Of a stretch of DNA of 64,000 bases, positions 60,806-64,000 are shown in pieces; the stretch's first letter is position 1, and every line of letters starts with the position of its first letter. The position numbers and the translations under genes were made by a program. The DNA is from Crocinitomix algicola (GTDB lineage: Bacteria > Bacteroidota > Bacteroidia > Flavobacteriales_D > Crocinitomicaceae), in NCBI RefSeq assembly GCF_001661595.2, contig NZ_LYPF02000017.1, positions 112,707 to 176,706 of the forward strand. The letters run 5' to 3'. The notes under the pieces were generated by a model. That model worked only from the letters and a program-made list of their open reading frames with translations. It made no database searches and was not told the origin of the DNA.

Positions 60806-63070
60806 TTATCGGAGGAGGGTCACATGTCCGCTTACTTCATGTTTTTTATCGCTCATGGTCTCTCCAAACTTAATGAAATAGGTATACACTCCATCTTCAA
60901 CTATTTCACCGTTACCGTAAGTACCATCCCATCCTACTGCAACATTGTACGATTCAAATACAATTTCACCCCAGCGGTTATAAATCACCAGATGATAATC
61001 ATAAACATCTAATCCCAAATCAAAAATGGGTTTAAACGACTCGTTAAAAGAGTCCCCGTCTGGGGTAAATGCGTTAGGAATGAAATAAAAAAGTGCATCC
61101 TCAATATAGACCTTATCAGTAACTTCATCAAAGCAACCAAAATTATTTTCAGCACGAAGGGTTATCGTATAAGATTTATTCCCAACCACTGGATAACTGT
61201 GCGTTGGATGCTCCAGATTAGATCCAGAACCATCACCGAACCACCAATCATATGTGGTTGCGTAATCAGATTCATTGATAAATTCAACTTCTGTATTTGT
61301 GATATTACTCGATTCTGGACTAAAGCTAAATGCAGCCACTGGCGTATGAATTACTTTAATAAAATTCAGTTTTGTTTCAGTGTCTACACAACCGTTTATA
61401 TCTACAACCGTTACATTGACATCAAATTCTCCCACTGTCGAATAGGTATGGTTAACTGGACTTCCAATACCTGAACCACCATCACCAAATGTCCAGTTAT
61501 AAGATACAGCTGGTGTTGAACTTGTAAATGTGGTTTCAAAAGGCTCACAGCCTGTAGAATCACTTGCCGCGAAATCAGCAACTGGTAAACCGTGAACTGT
61601 AATCGTAATTGCATCAGTTCCCGAACAACCTCCAGTTATTGTTCCCACCATATTGTAAGTATAAACACCTGCGGAAGGAGGCGTAAAGGGAACTCCATTA
61701 GTAACACCGCCATCCCAAACGTAAGTATCTGCACCACTACCTGATAAAGTTACTGATTCACCCAAACATAGTTCAATATCGGAAGCATTTGCGGTTACGG
61801 GTATATCAGTTAGAACCGTAAGCGTAACCGTTGCGGTGTTCACACATCCAGTAGATGTATTTGTTCCAGTAACGGTATAATTAAACGTTCCTGCTGCAGC
61901 CGGTGTATAACTTATTCCATCAACTACTCCACCATCCCAAGAATATGTATCAGCTCCTGAACCTGTAAATATTACCGATTCTCCTAAACAAATTTCAGTG
62001 TCATCCACCGTTCCAGAAACAGCGGGTAAATCATGAACTGTAAGATCAACCATTGCTGTATTTTCACACCCTTCATCTGTTTCCCCAACAACGGTATAAG
62101 TCTCTGTTCCTACATCTTCAGGAGTAAAACCTACCCCGTCCGTTACTCCCATATCCCAAACATAACTATCCGCACCACCACCGGTAAACACAACAGATTC
62201 ACCAATACAAATTTCGGCATCATCCACAATGGCTGTTACTGTTGGCACTTCATTGACTGTAATCTCTACTGAAAAATCGCAATCATCATCATTGTCACTC
62301 GTTGCTGTGTAGGTAGTTACTCCAACCGGCGGTACAAAGGCAACCCCATTCGTTACTCCTCCATCCCAAGAAATTGTTCCTCCATTTGTCGAAATGGCCT
62401 CTAATGTTATTTCTTCTCCTTCACAAATTTCAGTAGTCGAAACTGTAGTTTCAAGATCATCACAAGGCGGATCAAATGGAGTTCCTTCCAACACAATAAC
62501 ACCGTGAGGATCTGGTCGTCCTGCACCATCTGAAAATGGCTCAAAAACAATTCCAATTACCCCCACTCCAGGAGGAATTGCAAAATCAGCGAAATCTAAC
62601 ACTTGAGATGGACGCTCATAATTAAAACCAAAAACCATAGCACCACAAGTTGCGAGTGAACCTACTGCATTTGTCGTAACTAATGTTAAATCGTAATCTG
62701 CAAAAGCAGTAGTAGTTCCATCTGATAGACGCAAAGCAACATGCCACGACTCTGTATACGTATGTAAAGAAACTAATAACACCTCATCTCCAACTCCATC
62801 ATAATAGGTAACACCCGAATTCCATGTCCCTGAAAATGACCAACCCAAAGGAACTTCAGCTGCACCATTTTCAAAATCGGCATCGCCTATTTCTGCGTTG
62901 ATAACAGCAATACTACCACATGGCGCACCCTCGTCTGGATTTGTATAATCTGTTGCATAATCAATACCTGTGTATGGACCGACAACTTGGCTATAGAGAA
63001 AGCTTGTTGAACATATAAATACTGTTATGATTATCGTACGAAAGTTAAATTTGTTCCTGTTTAAGGTCAT
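60806..63070 (-). CDS. giant secreted protein with Ig-like repeats, PKD domains and CHU_C sorting domain
   Basis: The signal peptide (MTLNRNKFNFRTIIITVFICSTSFLYSQ) is followed by a choice-of-anchor-like domain and four or five repeats of about 75 residues with ICIGESVVFTGGGADSYVWD and similar forms. Two PKD-like domains (FGDGGSG, FGDGSGS) and a C-terminal CHU_C type B sorting domain (IPNAFTPDGDSFNESF, YNRWGEIVFE) close it. The repeats occur only with slightly diverged sequence, showing tandem duplication. The protein should be exported through the type IX system. It ends 80 bp before the GlsB-like gene. Confidence 0.9.
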   Translation of the reverse strand: MTLNRNKFNFRTIIITVFICSTSFLYSQVVGPYTGIDYATDYTNPDEGAPCGSIAVINAEIGDADFENGAAEVPLGWSFSGTWNSGVTYYDGVGDEVLLVSLHTYTESWHVALRLSDGTTTAFADYDLTLVTTNAVGSLATCGAMVFGFNYERPSQVLDFADFAIPPGVGVIGIVFEPFSDGAGRPDPHGVIVLEGTPFDPPCDDLETTVSTTEICEGEEITLEAISTNGGTISWDGGVTNGVAFVPPVGVTTYTATSDNDDDCDFSVEITVNEVPTVTAIVDDAEICIGESVVFTGGGADSYVWDMGVTDGVGFTPEDVGTETYTVVGETDEGCENTAMVDLTVHDLPAVSGTVDDTEICLGESVIFTGSGADTYSWDGGVVDGISYTPAAAGTFNYTVTGTNTSTGCVNTATVTLTVLTDIPVTANASDIELCLGESVTLSGSGADTYVWDGGVTNGVPFTPPSAGVYTYNMVGTITGGCSGTDAITITVHGLPVADFAASDSTGCEPFETTFTSSTPAVSYNWTFGDGGSGIGSPVNHTYSTVGEFDVNVTVVDINGCVDTETKLNFIKVIHTPVAAFSFSPESSNITNTEVEFINESDYATTYDWWFGDGSGSNLEHPTHSYPVVGNKSYTITLRAENNFGCFDEVTDKVYIEDALFYFIPNAFTPDGDSFNESFKPIFDLGLDVYDYHLVIYNRWGEIVFESYNVAVGWDGTYGNGEIVEDGVYTYFIKFGETMSDKKHEVSGHVTLLR

Positions 63071-63186
63071 TAGTTTGAGTTATGATGGGTGAGTTAAATT
63101 ATTTCACTCTCCTGACGTAAACAATCGACGAAGAGTTGCTTTTTCATGTTTAAACAGGTTCTTTTTTAAGATTAATTTAAAACAGC

Positions 63187-63999
63187 CTATCTCATAAGGT
63201 TCACAAAACCACTTTCATAATGCTTTTTATCCGTCATTGTTTCTCCAAATTCCATTTTCCAAACATAAACACCATCCGGAACGATGTCTCCATTTCCGTA
63301 GGTTCCATCCCATGCTCCTGTAGCGTCGTAAGATTCAAATACCATTTCTCCCCAACGGTTAAATATCATTAAGTGAAAATCGTAGATATCTAACCCGGAA
63401 GCAAACTGAGGTCTAAATTTATCGTTGAACGAATCTCCATCAGGCGTAAAGGTATTTGGAATAAAATAAATCAAAACATCGTTTATTTTAACTCGTTTTG
63501 TGATGGTATCTGCACATCCAAAATCATTAGCAGCAATTAATGTCACAGGGTAGGTTACGTTACCTACTTCGGGGTAAAAATGTACAGGCTCAAATGTCGA
63601 TGAGTTCGCTGTTCCATCTCCAAAACTCCATTCATACGTTGTCGCATAGTCCGCATGATTGATAAAGTTAACTTCTGTATCCATGATATCGATTGCTTGT
63701 GGAGTATATGAAAAATCTGCCACGGGTTGCTCAAATATTTCCACAGCATTGGGTTGAACAAAACTCGCAACACATCCTTCGATAGAAGTTATTGTTAATG
63801 TTACATCATAAATTCCTGCCGAATTATATTGGTAAGATGGTGCGCTTGCTGAACTTACTCCGCCGTCTCCAAAATCCCAGAAATAAGATGCTCCTGGAGT
63901 TAAGGTCGTGAAATTAATCGTATGCGGATTACACCCTTTCATCTCATCCCCCATAAAAGAAACGTTTGGTAAAGGGTGAACTGTTACTGTTACTGCGTC
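63187..63999 (-). CDS. secreted PKD/CHU_C protein, 5' partial (runs off window)
   Basis: The open frame begins at the right edge with DAVTVTVHPLPNVSF, so the gene extends beyond the window. It contains two PKD domains and a CHU_C type B sorting domain (IPNTFTPDGDSFNDKF) 60-70% similar to that of the neighbouring protein at 60806. The 116-bp gap and the own signal peptide of the neighbour show two tandem genes, not one broken gene. Confidence 0.9.
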   Translation of the reverse strand, partial: DAVTVTVHPLPNVSFMGDEMKGCNPHTINFTTLTPGASYFWDFGDGGVSSASAPSYQYNSAGIYDVTLTITSIEGCVASFVQPNAVEIFEQPVADFSYTPQAIDIMDTEVNFINHADYATTYEWSFGDGTANSSTFEPVHFYPEVGNVTYPVTLIAANDFGCADTITKRVKINDVLIYFIPNTFTPDGDSFNDKFRPQFASGLDIYDFHLMIFNRWGEMVFESYDATGAWDGTYGNGDIVPDGVYVWKMEFGETMTDKKHYESGFVNLMR

Positions 64000-64000
64000 G

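Noticed and set aside
60806..63999. The two PKD/CHU_C frames as one gene split by a frameshift
   Set aside because: Each has its own C-terminal sorting domain and the left one has its own signal peptide; there are 116 bp of non-coding DNA between.
1..64000. tRNA, rRNA or CRISPR array
   Set aside because: I looked for the conserved tRNA T-loop motif, rRNA core segments and regularly spaced short repeats and saw none; the repeats found are either cassette sites or dispersed elements.

Overview
The window is AT-rich chromosomal DNA from a member of the Bacteroidota, most likely a marine or aquatic flavobacterium-like organism. The evidence is: several very large secreted proteins ending in gliding-motility-associated (CHU_C, type B) or type A type-IX-secretion sorting domains; Bacteroidota families such as DUF2480, DUF4197, DUF6326 and DUF5946; -7 boxes of the TAnnTTTG type; and many lipoproteins. 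I saw no rRNA, tRNA or CRISPR array. The first and last genes run off the window.

Layout. 1-4.4 kb: an oxidative-damage repair cluster (alpha/beta hydrolase-OsmC fusion, GNAT, two MsrA, a thioredoxin-fold protein, DoxX, MsrB). 4.5-7.1 kb: a small tyrosine recombinase facing a three-gene module (XRE regulator, DNA-glycosylase-like protein, GIY-YIG-like protein) with a clear palindromic operator. 7.2-19.0 kb: a truncated secreted-protein gene followed by what I read as an integron-like array of eight gene cassettes, all in one orientation. Each cassette begins with GTT and carries its own private 10-bp terminal inverted repeat, followed by a foldable attC-like site. The cargo is a 2-TM protein, a CPBP protease, two small membrane proteins, an AlbA/Schlafen-type ATPase, a Nudix plus PLD-helicase-S24 pair, an ABC exporter, and two near-identical ORF-less cassettes. 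No integrase of normal IntI size is present. 19-31.6 kb: ordinary chromosome with an IS110 remnant, lipoproteins, a caspase-like protein, redox and regulatory genes. 31.9-44 kb: a type B sorting-domain protein, Crp/Fnr regulators, SDR-ALDH pair, DUF2480-flavodoxin reductase pair, and a superoxide dismutase divergent from a SufR-like iron-sulfur regulator over a perfect palindrome. 44.1-44.85 kb: a solitary ParDE toxin-antitoxin cassette with the same type of attC site. 44.9-56.6 kb: lipoproteins, tryptophan 2,3-dioxygenase, MscS channel, kelch protein, histidine kinase, NatAB-type ABC transporter, M23 peptidase. 56.9-60.2 kb: a wrecked Sau3AI-type restriction-modification locus (controller, frameshifted and truncated methylase, 5'-truncated endonuclease) with a block carrying an XRE-nuclease pair bounded by inverted copies of a dispersed repeat. 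60.4-64 kb: a GlsB-type membrane protein and two tandem PKD/CHU_C giant secreted proteins.

The strongest candidate for an undescribed system is the cassette array (7575 to about 19000) with the unlinked toxin-antitoxin cassette (44076-44854): both show the same site architecture and boundaries at GTT. The PLD-helicase with a built-in LexA-like self-cleavage domain inside the array, and the XRE/glycosylase-like/GIY-YIG module beside it, are further candidates for defence or DNA-processing functions.
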